DNA of 64,000 nucleotides, from the NCBI GenBank assembly GCA_963720725.1, contig CAVRGN010000001.1, positions 310,001 through 374,000 of the forward strand, in the 5' to 3' direction. Of this stretch, positions 9,177 through 20,341 are shown one piece after another. The stretch is from Benzoatithermus sp963720725. Lineage in GTDB: Bacteria > Pseudomonadota > Alphaproteobacteria > Geminicoccales > Geminicoccaceae. The notes below the pieces were generated by a model. It worked only from the letters and a program-made list of their open reading frames with translations, ran no database searches and was not told the DNA's origin. Positions within the stretch are counted from its first letter, which is position 1. Each line of letters starts with the position of its first letter. The position numbers were made by a program, and so were the translations under genes.

Positions 9177-10191
9177 ATGCGCGTGGTCATGTTCAGCACG
9201 CAGCCCTACGACCGCCGCAGCTTCGAGGCCGCGAACGGTCCACACGACCACAGCCTGCACTACCGCGAGCCGCGGCTCGGGCCCGACACCGCGGCACTGG
9301 CCCAGGGCTTTCCCGCCGTGTGCCTGTTCGTCAACGACGTCTGCGACGCCGAGGTGCTGGCGGCATTGGCGGCGGGCGGCACGCGCCTGGTGGCCTTGCG
9401 CTGCGCCGGCTTCAACAATGTCGACCTCGCCGCCGCGGCGGCACTCGGAGATCCCGGTGGTGCGCGTCCCGGCCTACTCGCCGCACGCCGTGGCCGAGTT
9501 CACGGTCGGCATGATCCTGACCCTGAACCGGCAGCTCCACCGCGCCTACAACCGCACGCGGGAGAACAATTTCGCGCTCGACGGGCTGCTCGGCTTCGAC
9601 CTGTTCGGCAAGACCGTGGGCGTGGTCGGCACCGGCAAGATCGGCGCCCTGGTCGCCCGCACGATGAAGCTGGGCTTCGGCTGCGAGGTGCTGGCCCACG
9701 ACGTCGCCGCCGATCCCGGGCTGGTGGCGCTGGGCGTGCGCTACCGGGCCCTCGACGAGCTGGCGGCCGCCGCCGACATCCTGACGCTGCACTGCCCGCT
9801 GACCCCGCAGACCCGGCACCTGGTCGGCCCGCGCCTGCTCGAGCTGGTGAAGCCCGGGGTCATGCTGGTCAACACCAGCCGCGGGGCGCTGGTCGACATC
9901 GGGGCGGTGGTGGCAGGCCTGAAGTCCGGCCGGATCGGCTATCTCGCGATCGACGTCTACGAGCAGGAGGCCGACCTGTTCTTCCAGGACCTGTCCAACG
10001 AGATCATCAAGGACGACGCCTTCCAGCGCCTGCTCACCTTCCCCAACGTCCTGGTCACCGGCCACCAGGCGTTCTTCACGGCCGAGGCGCTGGGCGCCAT
10101 CGCCGACACGACGCTGGCCAACATCACCGCGTTCGAGCGCGGCGAGCCGCTCGTGAACGCGGTCGGGGCGGAGCTGGTGAAGCAGCGCTGA
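9177..10191 (+). pseudogene. D-lactate dehydrogenase-type 2-hydroxyacid dehydrogenase, one frameshift
   Basis: The product would reduce pyruvate to D-lactate (LdhA-type). The first 85 codons read MRVVMFSTQPYDRRSF through LRCAGFNNVDLAAAAAL. Reading then moves one frame at about 9445-9455 and continues with IPVVRVPAYSPHAVAEF, the NAD-binding GVVGTGKIG, catalytic-region LLVNTSRGALVD, the typical YEQEADLFFQDLSNE and the His of VTGHQAFFT. All family landmarks are present, so a single missing base separates it from an intact gene of about 338 codons. ATG 9177 lies 13 bases after the cyclase stop with GCGGGAG ahead. It is either a recent pseudogene or a sequencing indel. Confidence 0.85.
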
Positions 10192-10195
10192 GGCG

Positions 10196-10747
10196 TCACA
10201 GGCCGGTGTTGCGGTAGAGCGCGTCGAGTGCCACCCGGTCGGCCAGGGCCTCGCTGGCGAACTCGGCCGAGCCGCGCAACGGCAGCGTGACGATCCAGGC
10301 GTTCTCCGTCCGCTGCCACACCTGGACCCACCGCTCGCGGCTGTCGACCAGCCAGATCTCGCGCACCGAGGGGAGCTCGACGTAGCGCCGCAGCTTGGGC
10401 CCGACGTCCTCGCGCCAAGTGCTCTCCGACAGGACTTCGACGACCAGGAACGGCTCCTCCACGAAGGCGCCGCGTCGAGGCTCGGCGCATGTCGCAGCGA
10501 CGTCGGCCCTGAAGTGATTGCTCTCGTCGACCCGGATGCCCGCCTCGACGATCGCCCGGCAGGGCGAGCGCTGTCGCAGGCGGGAGTCGATCTCGCCCCA
10601 GGCGTTGCCCGCGATGCTGCCATGTGGCTCCGACGGCGGCGCCATCGCAACGATTTCGCCATCCACCAGCTCGTAGCGGATGTCGGTCCCGTCGTCCCAG
10701 GTCATGAACTCGTCGGCGCTCATCACCCGCCGTGCTGGCTCACCCAT
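10196..10747 (-). CDS. Uma2 family (DUF820) putative restriction-endonuclease-fold protein
   Basis: This 183-residue protein has the order typical of Uma2/DUF820: MSADEFMTWDDG, YELVDGEIVAM, a central ADVA Asp, and the nuclease-like EEPFLVVEVLSEST plus KLRRYVELPSVREIWLVD. The family has a PD-(D/E)XK-like fold, but no cellular role is established. It stands alone, its stop 4 bases from the end of the lactate dehydrogenase gene in convergent orientation, and its start faces htpG. No partner gene for a restriction or toxin system is nearby. Confidence 0.85.
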   Translation of the reverse strand: MGEPARRVMSADEFMTWDDGTDIRYELVDGEIVAMAPPSEPHGSIAGNAWGEIDSRLRQRSPCRAIVEAGIRVDESNHFRADVAATCAEPRRGAFVEEPFLVVEVLSESTWREDVGPKLRRYVELPSVREIWLVDSRERWVQVWQRTENAWIVTLPLRGSAEFASEALADRVALDALYRNTGL

Positions 10748-10794
10748 TTCGGACCCCTAGCTGGTCGATGCAACCTAGCACGCCCCGCCGTCCT

Positions 10795-10823
10795 GTTGAA
10801 CGCCCGCCGCTCCATCCCCAAAT
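10795..10823 (+). promoter_or_regulatory. Sigma-32-like heat-shock promoter of htpG
   Basis: GTTGAAC at 10795-10801 and CCCCAAAT at 10816-10823 are separated by 14 bases. The known RpoH promoter pattern is CTTGAA, 11-16 bases, CCCCAT-N-T. The site lies about 49 bases before the htpG start, and rpoH itself is in this window at 31137-32039. Experimental mapping is lacking. Confidence 0.55.
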
Positions 10824-10871
10824 GCCTGCAACGCAAGGACATAACCCCAAGCAAGGGACTTCCGCGTCGCC

Positions 10872-12785
<1,914 letters not shown>

Positions 12786-12795
12786 CGGCCGCCTC

Positions 12796-13299
12796 ATGGC
12801 CATCTCCCACTATCTCGGCTCGCTCCGCGCCCATGTCGGCCACGAGCTGCTCCTGATGCCCTCGGTCGCGGTGATGATCCGCGACGCGGCGGGCCGGCTG
12901 CTGCTGGTGCGCGACCGGGACACGGGCCTGTGGCAGACCGTCGGCGGCGGGATGGACCCGAACGAGCAGCCGGCGGACGCGGCCGTGCGCGAGGCGTTCG
13001 AGGAGACCGGGCTGCGGGTGGCACCGACCCGGATCCTGGGCGTTCACGCGGGGCCGCTGTTCTGCCTGACCTACCCCAACGGCGACGTGGTTTCCTATGT
13101 CGGCATCTCGTTCGCGGCGCGGGTGATCGGCGGCGAGGAACGGCCCTGCCAGGACGAGGTCGACCGGCTGGGCTGGTTCGACGAGGGCGAGGCCCTGGCG
13201 CTGCCCACGGCACCGCACACGCGGCTGCTGATCGCGGAGGCCTTCCGCGACGCGCCCGAAGCGGCCTTCGTGGCACCGGGGGACCGTCCGGCCGGTTAG
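12796..13299 (+). CDS. NUDIX hydrolase
   Basis: This 167-residue protein hydrolyses a nucleoside diphosphate linked to another group. The NUDIX box is complete: G at GGGMDPNEQ, then REAFEETGL, matching GX5EX7REUXEEXGU. A beta-rich N-terminus (SVAVMIRDAAGRLLLVRD) precedes it. Substrate cannot be deduced. ATG 12796 follows the htpG stop by 10 bases; the frame is open further upstream but only inside htpG. The position behind a chaperone gene suggests a housecleaning role, which is inference. Confidence 0.88.
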   Translation: MAISHYLGSLRAHVGHELLLMPSVAVMIRDAAGRLLLVRDRDTGLWQTVGGGMDPNEQPADAAVREAFEETGLRVAPTRILGVHAGPLFCLTYPNGDVVSYVGISFAARVIGGEERPCQDEVDRLGWFDEGEALALPTAPHTRLLIAEAFRDAPEAAFVAPGDRPAG

Positions 13300-13389
13300 T
13301 TGGCCGGAGCGGCGGCCGGGTCTATAGAGGCCGCAACACATCGACGGGGCCGACGCGAGCGGCCCCTTCTCCGCAAGGACAAGGGCACC

Positions 13390-14871
13390 ATGGCGACCGC
13401 ACTCAAGGATCCCCGGATTCAACTCTCCGACCAGCGCCTGTTTCGCGAGCAGTGCTACGTCGACGGCCAGTGGATCTCCGCCGACGACGGCAAGACCATC
13501 AAGGTCACCGATCCCGCCAATGGCGAGACCATCGGCACCGTGCCCGGCGTCGGCGTCGCCGAGACCCGACGCGCGATCGAGGCCGCCGAGCGGGCGCTGC
13601 CGGCTTGGCGGGCCAAGACCGCCAAGGAGCGGGCGGCGGTCCTGCGCAAGTGGTTCGAGCTGGTGATGGCCAACGCCGACGACCTCGCCTTCCTGATGAC
13701 CCGCGAGCAGGGCAAGCCGCTCGCCGAGGCCAAGGGCGAGGTCGCCTACGGCGCCTCCTTCCTCGAATGGTTCGCGGAAGAAGCCAAGCGGGTCTATGGC
13801 GACGTGATCCCGCAGACCGTGGCCTCGCGCCGGATCCTGGTCCTCAAGCAGCCCGTGGGCGTGTGCGCGGCGATCACGCCCTGGAACTTCCCCAACGCGA
13901 TGATCGCCCGCAAGGTCGGCCCCGCCCTGGCCGCGGGGTGCACCATGGTGGTCAAGCCGGCCTCGGCCACCCCCTACTCGGCCCTGGCCATGGCCGAGCT
14001 CGCCGAGCGGGCGGGCGTGCCGGCGGGCGTGTTCAGCGTGATCACCGGCTCGTCCGGCCCGATCGGCACCGAGCTCTGCACCAACAAGACCGTGCGCAAG
14101 GTCTCGTTCACCGGCTCGACCGAGGTCGGCAAGATCCTGCTCAAGCAGTGTGCCGACACGGTCAAGCGCACCTCGATGGAGCTGGGCGGGCTGGCGCCGT
14201 TCATCGTCTTCGACGACGCCGACCTGGACAAGGCGGTCGAGGGGGCGATCGCCTGCAAGTTCAGGAACTGCGGCCAGACCTGCGTCTGCACCAACCGGAT
14301 CTATGTCCAGGCCGGCGTCTACGATGCGTTCGCCGAGAAGTTCGCCGCCGCCGCCGCCAAGCTGCGGGTCGGCCCCGGCACGGCCAAGGACGTGTACATC
14401 GGCCCGATGATCGACATGAACGCGGTCGAGAAGGTCGAGGAGCATATCGGCGACGCCACCGCCAAGGGGGCGTCGGTGATGCTGGGCGGCAAGCGCCACC
14501 AGCTGGGCGGCCAGTTCTTCGAGCCCACCGTGCTCGCCAACTGCAACGAACAGATGAAGGTGGCGCACGAGGAGACCTTCGGGCCGCTGGCACCTCTGTT
14601 CCGCTTCGAGACCGAGGAGGACGTGATCCGGCAGGCCAACGCCGCCGACGTGGGCCTCGCCGGCTATTTCTACGCCCGCGACATCGGCCGCATCTTCCGC
14701 GTCGCCGAGGCGCTGGAGGTGGGCCTGGTGGGCGTCAACGACGGCGTGATCTCGGTCGAGGTGGCCCCCTTCGGCGGCGTCAAGGAAAGCGGCATGGGCC
14801 GCGAGGGCAGCAAGTACGGGATCGAGGACTATCTCGAGATCAAGTATGTGAGCCTGGGCGGCATCGGCTGA
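13390..14871 (+). CDS. gabD: NAD(P)-dependent succinate-semialdehyde dehydrogenase
   Basis: The 493-residue enzyme oxidises succinate semialdehyde to succinate, linking GABA breakdown to the TCA cycle. ALDH landmarks are present: PWNFPNAMIARK, KPASATPYSALA, the FTGSTEVGK dinucleotide loop, catalytic Glu in MELGGLAPFIVF and catalytic Cys in NCGQTCVCTNR, and the C-terminal FGGVKESGMGREGS. The pattern EWFAEEAKRVYGD is typical of GabD. ATG 13390 is chosen because conserved N-terminal sequence starts within 20 residues of it. No GABA aminotransferase is nearby. Confidence 0.93.
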   Translation: MATALKDPRIQLSDQRLFREQCYVDGQWISADDGKTIKVTDPANGETIGTVPGVGVAETRRAIEAAERALPAWRAKTAKERAAVLRKWFELVMANADDLAFLMTREQGKPLAEAKGEVAYGASFLEWFAEEAKRVYGDVIPQTVASRRILVLKQPVGVCAAITPWNFPNAMIARKVGPALAAGCTMVVKPASATPYSALAMAELAERAGVPAGVFSVITGSSGPIGTELCTNKTVRKVSFTGSTEVGKILLKQCADTVKRTSMELGGLAPFIVFDDADLDKAVEGAIACKFRNCGQTCVCTNRIYVQAGVYDAFAEKFAAAAAKLRVGPGTAKDVYIGPMIDMNAVEKVEEHIGDATAKGASVMLGGKRHQLGGQFFEPTVLANCNEQMKVAHEETFGPLAPLFRFETEEDVIRQANAADVGLAGYFYARDIGRIFRVAEALEVGLVGVNDGVISVEVAPFGGVKESGMGREGSKYGIEDYLEIKYVSLGGIG

Positions 14872-14876
14872 GTTGC

Positions 14877-15347
14877 ATGGCGGCGCGTGAGCCCGAGTTG
14901 CTCTATGAGGAGGACTTCTACGCCTGGACCCAGCTCCAGGCGCGGGCGCTGCGCCGCCTCGCCGACACCCGACCCAACCTGCCGCTCGACCTTGCCCATC
15001 TGACCGAGGAGATCCGCGACTTGGGCAAGGAGCAGCGAAACGCGCTCCGCAGCTGGACGACACGGATCATCGAGCATCTGCTGCTGCTCCAGCATTCGAC
15101 CGCCTCGGAGCCGCGACGGGGCTGGATCGGCGAGATCGTCGATTTCCGCAGCGAGATCGAGGAGCGGCTGACGCCGACCCTGCGCCGCGACCTGCAGCGG
15201 CAGTTGCCGCTGCTGTACGAGCGGGCACGGCGGAACCTGCTGCGTAAGATGGCGGCGCATGGCGAAACGGACGTGCCGTCGCTGCCGGAGAAGTGTCCGT
15301 TCGCGCTCGATGAGTTGCTCGGCGACTGGTGGCCGGAGAATCAGTGA
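14877..15347 (+). CDS. DUF29 domain-containing protein
   Basis: The 156-residue protein fits DUF29 from end to end: YEEDFYAWTQLQARALR at the start, HLTEEIRDLGKEQRNALRS, a helical middle with HLLLLQHS, and PEKCPFALDELL near the end. It appears all-helical and soluble, with no signal peptide. DUF29 proteins are common in cyanobacteria and alphaproteobacteria, and no function is known. ATG 14877 starts 5 bases after the gabD stop, so it is probably transcribed with it. Confidence 0.85.
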   Translation: MAAREPELLYEEDFYAWTQLQARALRRLADTRPNLPLDLAHLTEEIRDLGKEQRNALRSWTTRIIEHLLLLQHSTASEPRRGWIGEIVDFRSEIEERLTPTLRRDLQRQLPLLYERARRNLLRKMAAHGETDVPSLPEKCPFALDELLGDWWPENQ

Positions 15348-15433
15348 GGTCAACCGGCTGGGACGTGACTTCGTCCACCGGAGGAGCGCGCGGGCTGCGA
15401 GGGAAGCCGGAGAAAGCACCGGGCACCAGCTAG

Positions 15434-16282
15434 TTAGTCGTTGGGCAGCCCGCTCGTGACGAAGGTGCGGGACTGGTCCCCGCCAATCCCGGCCAGAGCC
15501 GCGCGCAGGTCCCGATTCTCGGTGACGCAGTGGAACCGGAGCCGGTCGTCGGCAAGCTCGACGGCGGTGAGCACGCCGGTGTGGAAGCAGCCGCTGTCGA
15601 TGCCGATCCGGTGCGGCAGCGCCTCCGGCCCCCCGGGCGTGTGGCCGTGCACCACGGCGAACGGGTGTCGCCAGCCGGCGCCGGTCAGGAACGGCTCGCG
15701 CATCCAGATCAGGTCGGCGACGCTGTGCGCTTCGGGCGCCCGGCCTGGATCGATGCCGGCGTGGACGAACAGGTAGCCGCCCGAGCGCCAGAGGGGAGCG
15801 AGGTCGCGCACGATGCGGATCAGCCGGGGACCGAACTGTGCCCGGAGCCGTGCCGCCACCTCCGCCGGATCGGCGCCGTCCAGCTCCTCCACGGCGATCC
15901 CGCACTCGGCGATGGTGGTGAGACCTCCGTTCTCGCACCAGGTCTGCATCAGTTCCGGATCGGGCATCAGGCGCAGGGCCTCGTCGAGCAGCTGGTCGTG
16001 GTTGCCCAGAAGCAGGTGGACCGGCACGCCGGTCTCCGCCTCGATGCTGCCGAGCGCCCGCAGCACGCCCAGGCTGTCCGGCCCGCGGTCGACATAGTCG
16101 CCGATCATCACCAGTTCGCAGCGCCGGCCCGATGCGCCGGCCTCCGCGATCACCCGGCGGAGCAGGGCCAACATCGCCTGCAGGTGAGTGGAACAGCCGT
16201 GCACGTCACCGATCGCGAGCAGGGTCGTGTCGGGCGGCGTACGTGCCGGAGCTGCTTCCCAAGCGGTGCTGAAAGCGTGCAA
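15434..16282 (-). CDS. PPP-type serine/threonine phosphatase or ApaH-like metallophosphatase
   Basis: The 282-residue enzyme has all metal-binding blocks of the PPP/calcineurin-like superfamily in order: IGDVHG, IGDYVDRGPDS, LLGNHD and VVHGHTP, plus FVHAGIDPG. It could dephosphorylate proteins or cleave diadenosine tetraphosphate. The length and GDYVDRG block favour the protein-phosphatase branch. No ATG is available near the conserved start; TTG at 16282 has GGAGAAG a few bases upstream and gives a normal N-terminus. A 210-base region separates it from the divergent CDF transporter gene. Confidence 0.82.
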   Translation of the reverse strand: MHAFSTAWEAAPARTPPDTTLLAIGDVHGCSTHLQAMLALLRRVIAEAGASGRRCELVMIGDYVDRGPDSLGVLRALGSIEAETGVPVHLLLGNHDQLLDEALRLMPDPELMQTWCENGGLTTIAECGIAVEELDGADPAEVAARLRAQFGPRLIRIVRDLAPLWRSGGYLFVHAGIDPGRAPEAHSVADLIWMREPFLTGAGWRHPFAVVHGHTPGGPEALPHRIGIDSGCFHTGVLTAVELADDRLRFHCVTENRDLRAALAGIGGDQSRTFVTSGLPND

Positions 16283-16492
16283 CGAGCTTCTCCGCTGACG
16301 GCCCGCGGGCCGGGGCCGGCGGCGGGCACCCTCGCGGGTCAAGGGACCGGTTCTAGGCCAGCGCGGCCGGCAAGGGGAGACGGCAGACTGAGAGCAGGTG
16401 CCTCGACGGCTGGCGACGCTCCGGCGCCGGCCGTGTAACTTCCGCGCAACCGGACCGGCCCGTGACGGCAGGGCCGAACCGCCGGAGCCCGC

Positions 16493-17407
16493 ATGCACGC
16501 CGAGCAGACCATCCTGCGCCACTCGATCGCGGCGACCTTGTGCGTCGCGGCGCTGGGCATCGGGTTCGGGATTCTTTCCGGCTCGTTCTCGATCATCTTC
16601 GACGGCGCCTATTCGCTGATCGACGCCCTGATGAGCCTGTTGGCGCTGCTGGTCTCGCGCCGGATCGTTCACGACAGCACCGCTCAACGGCGCGACCGGC
16701 GGTTCCGGATGGGATTCTGGCATCTGGAACCCATGGTGCTGGCGCTGAACGGCATCCTGCTCACCACGATCGCGATCTATGCCTTCGCCAACGCGATCGG
16801 GCTGATCCTCAGCGGCGGCCGCCGGCTCGAGTTCGACTGGGCGATCGCCTATGCCGTGGTCACGCTCCTGGTTTGCGCCGCCATGTTCGTCTACGAGCAC
16901 CGCGCCAACCTGCGGCTCGGCTCGGCCTTCGTCGGGCTCGACGCCCGGTCCTGGGCGATGTCGGCGGCGATCACGGCAGCACTGCTGATCGCGTTCGTGA
17001 TCGGCCACCTGCTCGAAGGCTCCGCCCATGCCGACCTCGCTCCCTATGTCGACCCGGCGGTGCTGGCGCTGGTCTGCCTGATCATCGCGCCCCTGCCGCT
17101 GGGTACCGTGCGCCAGGCGGTGTCGGAGATCCTGCTCATGGCTCCACCGGAACTGGTCGAGCAGGTCGAGTCGGTGGCGCGGGCCACGGCCGCGCGTCAC
17201 GGCTTCACCGGCTTTGAGACCTATGCCGCGAAGATCGGCCGCTCGCTGCAGATCGAGATCGACTTTGTGGTGCCGCGCGAATTCAAGCTAACCGGCATCG
17301 CCGAGCTGGACTCGATCCGCGACGAGGTGGGCCGGCTGATCGGCGGCGAGAGCCCCGACCGTTGGCTCACCATCATCTTCACGGGCGATCCGGCCTGGGC
17401 GCGGTGA
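16493..17407 (+). CDS. Cation diffusion facilitator (CDF) transporter
   Basis: The 304-residue inner-membrane protein is predicted to export a divalent metal (Zn, Mn, Fe or Co) in exchange for protons. Six hydrophobic segments are visible, beginning around residues 10-30 and 38-55. TM2 carries the CDF metal-site pattern FDGAYSLIDAL. TM5 holds Asp in VGLDARSWAMS rather than the more usual His-x3-Asp, so metal preference is unclear. A cytoplasmic C-terminal domain of about 90 residues follows. It stands alone on the plus strand. Confidence 0.86.
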   Translation: MHAEQTILRHSIAATLCVAALGIGFGILSGSFSIIFDGAYSLIDALMSLLALLVSRRIVHDSTAQRRDRRFRMGFWHLEPMVLALNGILLTTIAIYAFANAIGLILSGGRRLEFDWAIAYAVVTLLVCAAMFVYEHRANLRLGSAFVGLDARSWAMSAAITAALLIAFVIGHLLEGSAHADLAPYVDPAVLALVCLIIAPLPLGTVRQAVSEILLMAPPELVEQVESVARATAARHGFTGFETYAAKIGRSLQIEIDFVVPREFKLTGIAELDSIRDEVGRLIGGESPDRWLTIIFTGDPAWAR

Positions 17408-17522
17408 GCCACGGGGCTGCATCCCCTTTTTGCGCGCCGCGGGCGATCGCTCGATCCAGCCGGCCCCGTCTTGCGGGCCGGCAACGCCGGTGCCAGCATC
17501 CGGTCAATCCGGGAGGACAGTC

Positions 17523-18949
17523 ATGCAGACCCAGCTTCTGATCAACGGCCGGTTCGTCGACGGCGAGGGCTCGGCCGAAACGATCCTCAACCCGGCAACG
17601 GGCGAGCGGATCGCCGCGATCCCCGAGGCGTCGCTGTCGCAGGTGGAGGAGGCCGTCGCGGCCGCTGACGCCGCCTTTCCCGCCTGGGCGCGAACCACGC
17701 CGCAGGAGCGGTCGCTCAAGCTCCTGCAGGTGGCCGACCAGATCGAGAAGCACGGCGAGGCCTTCGCGGAGCTGGAGTCGCGCAACACCGGCAAGCCGCC
17801 GGCCCGGGCACTCGGGGACGAACTGCCGGCGATCGTCGATTGCTTCCGCTTCTTCGCCGGTGCCGCGCGCTGCGTGCCGGGGGTGGCCGCGGGCGAGTAC
17901 CTGCCGGGACTGACCAGCATGATCCGGCGCGATCCGGTGGGCGTGGTCGCGCAGGTGGCGCCCTGGAACTATCCCCTGATGATGGCGGCCTGGAAACTCG
18001 CCCCGGCGCTGGCGGCGGGCAACACGGTGGTGCTCAAGCCGTCGGAGCAGACGCCGCTCACCACGCTCAAGCTCGCCGGGATCCTGGCCGGGATCTATCC
18101 ATCGGGCGTGGTCAACGTGGTGGCCGGGCGCGGCGACACGGTGGGGGCACCGCTGGTCGAGCCACGACCGGGTGCGCATGGTCTCGCTCACCGGCAGCCC
18201 CGAGGCCGGCACCAAGGTGCTGGCGGCGGCCGCCGCCTCGACCAAGCGCACGCATCTGGAGCTGGGCGGCAAGGCGCCGGTGATCGTCTACGACGACGCC
18301 GACCTGGAGGCCGTGGTCGAGGGGCTCAAGGTGTTCGGCTTCTACAATGCCGGGCAGGACTGCACCGCCGCCTGCCGGGTCTATGCGGAAGCCAAGATCC
18401 ACGACCGGCTGGTGGCCGATCTGGGTGCGGCCGCGGCCTCGATCCAGTGGGGCGAGCCCTCGGGCCAGAACATGGACATCGGCCCGCTGGTCACGGGGCG
18501 CCATCGCGAGCGGGTGGCGGGCTTCGTCGAGCGCGCCGAAGCGGCGGGCCACATGGAGATCGTCACCGGCGGCAGGCGCCGGCACCGGCGGCGGCTTCTT
18601 CTACGAGCCCACCGTGGTCGCCGGCGCCAGCCAGGAGGACGAGATCGTGCGCCGGGAGGTGTTCGGGCCGGTGGTCTCGGTCACGCGCTTTTCCGAGGTC
18701 GAGCAGGCGATCGCCTGGGCCAACGACAGCGACTACGGGCTTGCGAGCTCGGTCTGGACCAGGGACATCGGCAAGGCGATGAAGACCGCCGCCGCCCTGC
18801 AATATGGCTGCACCTGGATCAACACGCATTTCATGCTGTGCAACGAGATGCCTCATGGCGGCTTCAAGCGCTCGGGCTACGGCAAGGACTTGTCGATGTA
18901 CGCGCTCGAGGACTACACCGTGGCGCGCCACGTCATGCTGGCGCACTGA
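17523..18949 (+). pseudogene. Aminobutyraldehyde/betaine-aldehyde dehydrogenase-type ALDH, two frameshifts
   Basis: The product would oxidise an aminoaldehyde (gamma-aminobutyraldehyde dehydrogenase branch, PatD-like). The first frame runs from MQTQLLINGRFVDGEG through PWNYPLMMAAWKLAPA and KPSEQTPLTT. A base is missing at about 18160-18172, after which RVRMVSLTGSPEAG and catalytic-region LELGGKAPVIVYDD with NAGQDCTAACR are read. A second shift near 18575-18590 leads to GGFFYEPTVVAG and GGFKRSGYGKDLSMYALED. All catalytic residues are present if both shifts are undone. ATG 17523 has GGGAGGAC upstream. With gabD in the window, polyamine-to-GABA-to-succinate breakdown is possible, but this copy is disrupted as given. 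Confidence 0.85.
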
Positions 18950-18972
18950 AAGCGGCCGGCGGGGAGCCATTC

Positions 18973-19584
18973 TTGACCTTCGAGTTCCTGCTGACCTCGC
19001 TGATCATCGTCGCGGCGCCGGGGATCGGCGTGCTGTTCACCGTGGCGGCCGGGATCTCGCAGGGCGCGCGCGCGGGCGTGGCGGCGGCGTTCGGGTGCAC
19101 GCTCGGAATCGTCCCGCATATCGCGGCGGCGGTGCTGGGCCTCGCGGCACTTCTGCACAGCAGTGCCGTGGCCTTCCAGGCGATGAAGTATCTGGGCGTG
19201 GCCTACCTCCTGTGGCTGGCCTGGGGCACGCTGAAGGAGCGGGGTGCCATGCGGGTCGAGCGGAACCCCACCCCGTGCTCGAACGTCCGGACGATCCTCT
19301 CCGCCGTCCTGGCCAACAGCCTGAACCCCAAGCTGTCGATCTTCTTTCTCGCCTTCCTGCCGCAATTCGTGGGCGCAGCGGAGCCGCAGCCGGTCGCGCG
19401 CATGCTGGAGCTCAGCGCCGTGTTCATGTTGCTGACCTTCGTGGTGTTCGTGGGCTACGGGCTGTTCGCCGCCGCCATGCGCGACCGGGTGATCTCCAGC
19501 CCGGTAGTTTTGGCCTGGATGCGCCGGTCCTTCGCCGGCGCCTTCGCGGCCCTGGGCGTCAAGCTGGCGCTGGCTGCCCGCTAG
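18973..19584 (+). CDS. LysE/RhtB-family amino-acid exporter
   Basis: The 203-residue protein is a LysE-superfamily translocator predicted to export an amino acid such as homoserine, threonine or leucine. Landmarks are APGIGVLFTVAAGISQGARAG, KYLGVAYLLWLAWGTL and NSLNPKLSIFFLAFLPQFV, with about six hydrophobic segments. Conserved sequence begins at TTG 18973 (MTFEFLL); a GGGGAG ribosome-binding site precedes it and no ATG lies near. Its last 26 bases overlap the end of the convergent aldolase gene. Substrate unknown. Confidence 0.85.
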   Translation: MTFEFLLTSLIIVAAPGIGVLFTVAAGISQGARAGVAAAFGCTLGIVPHIAAAVLGLAALLHSSAVAFQAMKYLGVAYLLWLAWGTLKERGAMRVERNPTPCSNVRTILSAVLANSLNPKLSIFFLAFLPQFVGAAEPQPVARMLELSAVFMLLTFVVFVGYGLFAAAMRDRVISSPVVLAWMRRSFAGAFAALGVKLALAAR

Positions 19585-20332
19585 CCGCCAGCGCCCGCTG
19601 GGCAGCGCCCTCGACCAGGAGTACGTCGAAGCCCAGGAGCAGCATGCGGTAGCCAGCCGCGCGCTTGGCGCGGACCGCCTCCGGCGTCAGCGCCACGCCG
19701 CCCATGGGCAGGCCGGCGGCACGGATCTTGGCTTCGGCACCGGCGACCAGCCGTTGCAGCTCCGGATCGTCGAACCGGCCGGGAATGCCCATGGCCATGG
19801 AGAGGTCGAACGACGCGATGACCACGACGTCGATGCCGGGCACCGCCAGGATCTCGTCGAGTGCCTCGATCGCCGCCGGCTCCTCGATGGTGACGATGTT
19901 GAGCACCTCGCGGTCGGCGACCCGCAGATAGTCCTCCGTGGAAAGGCCCCAGCGGATGGGCGCGTAGGAGGGGGCGTAGCCGCGGGCTCCGGTCGGCGGA
20001 TAGCGCACCGCGCGCACGGTCTCGCGCGCCAGCGCGGCGGTCGAGACCATCGGAAAATTGATGCCGTAGGCACCGGCGTCGAGAACGGGCTTGGCGAGCC
20101 AGGGCTCGCTCCACGGCACGCGCACCAGCGGCACCGCTCGCGTGCCTGCGGTAGCCGCGATCATCGCGTGCACCGTGGCGAGGTCGATCGGCCCGTGCTC
20201 CATGTCGAGGATCAGCGCGTCGACCCCGCTGCCCGCCAGCACCTGCGCCATCGCCACGCTGGGCATGGTGACCATGAAGCAGGTGGCGCACTGGCCGGCG
20301 GCGAGCTTGGCCTTGAGGGGATTGACGGTCAT
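19559..20332 (-). CDS. HpcH/HpaI-type class II aldolase
   Basis: The 257-residue enzyme belongs to the metal-dependent HpcH/HpaI aldolases, which split 2-keto-3-deoxy sugar acids or 4-hydroxy-2-oxoheptanedioate to pyruvate and an aldehyde. Landmarks are LILDMEHGPIDL with metal-site Glu, PLVRVPWSEP, GAYGINFPMV, RGYAPSYAP and TIEEPAAIE. The length is normal. It lies alone between the exporter and the ECF sigma gene. The exact substrate cannot be told. Confidence 0.88.
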   Translation of the reverse strand: MTVNPLKAKLAAGQCATCFMVTMPSVAMAQVLAGSGVDALILDMEHGPIDLATVHAMIAATAGTRAVPLVRVPWSEPWLAKPVLDAGAYGINFPMVSTAALARETVRAVRYPPTGARGYAPSYAPIRWGLSTEDYLRVADREVLNIVTIEEPAAIEALDEILAVPGIDVVVIASFDLSMAMGIPGRFDDPELQRLVAGAEAKIRAAGLPMGGVALTPEAVRAKRAAGYRMLLLGFDVLLVEGAAQRALAASGQPAPA

Positions 20333-20341
20333 CAGGTCAGC

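Noticed and set aside
10196..10747. Uma2 gene as part of a restriction-modification or defence system
   Set aside because: No methylase, helicase or other defence gene is adjacent; Uma2 genes are commonly solitary.
16283..16492. Possible yybP-ykoY-type Mn riboswitch before the CDF gene (AAGGGGAGACGGC)
   Set aside because: Only the first motif is vaguely similar; the required paired stems and second conserved block were not found.
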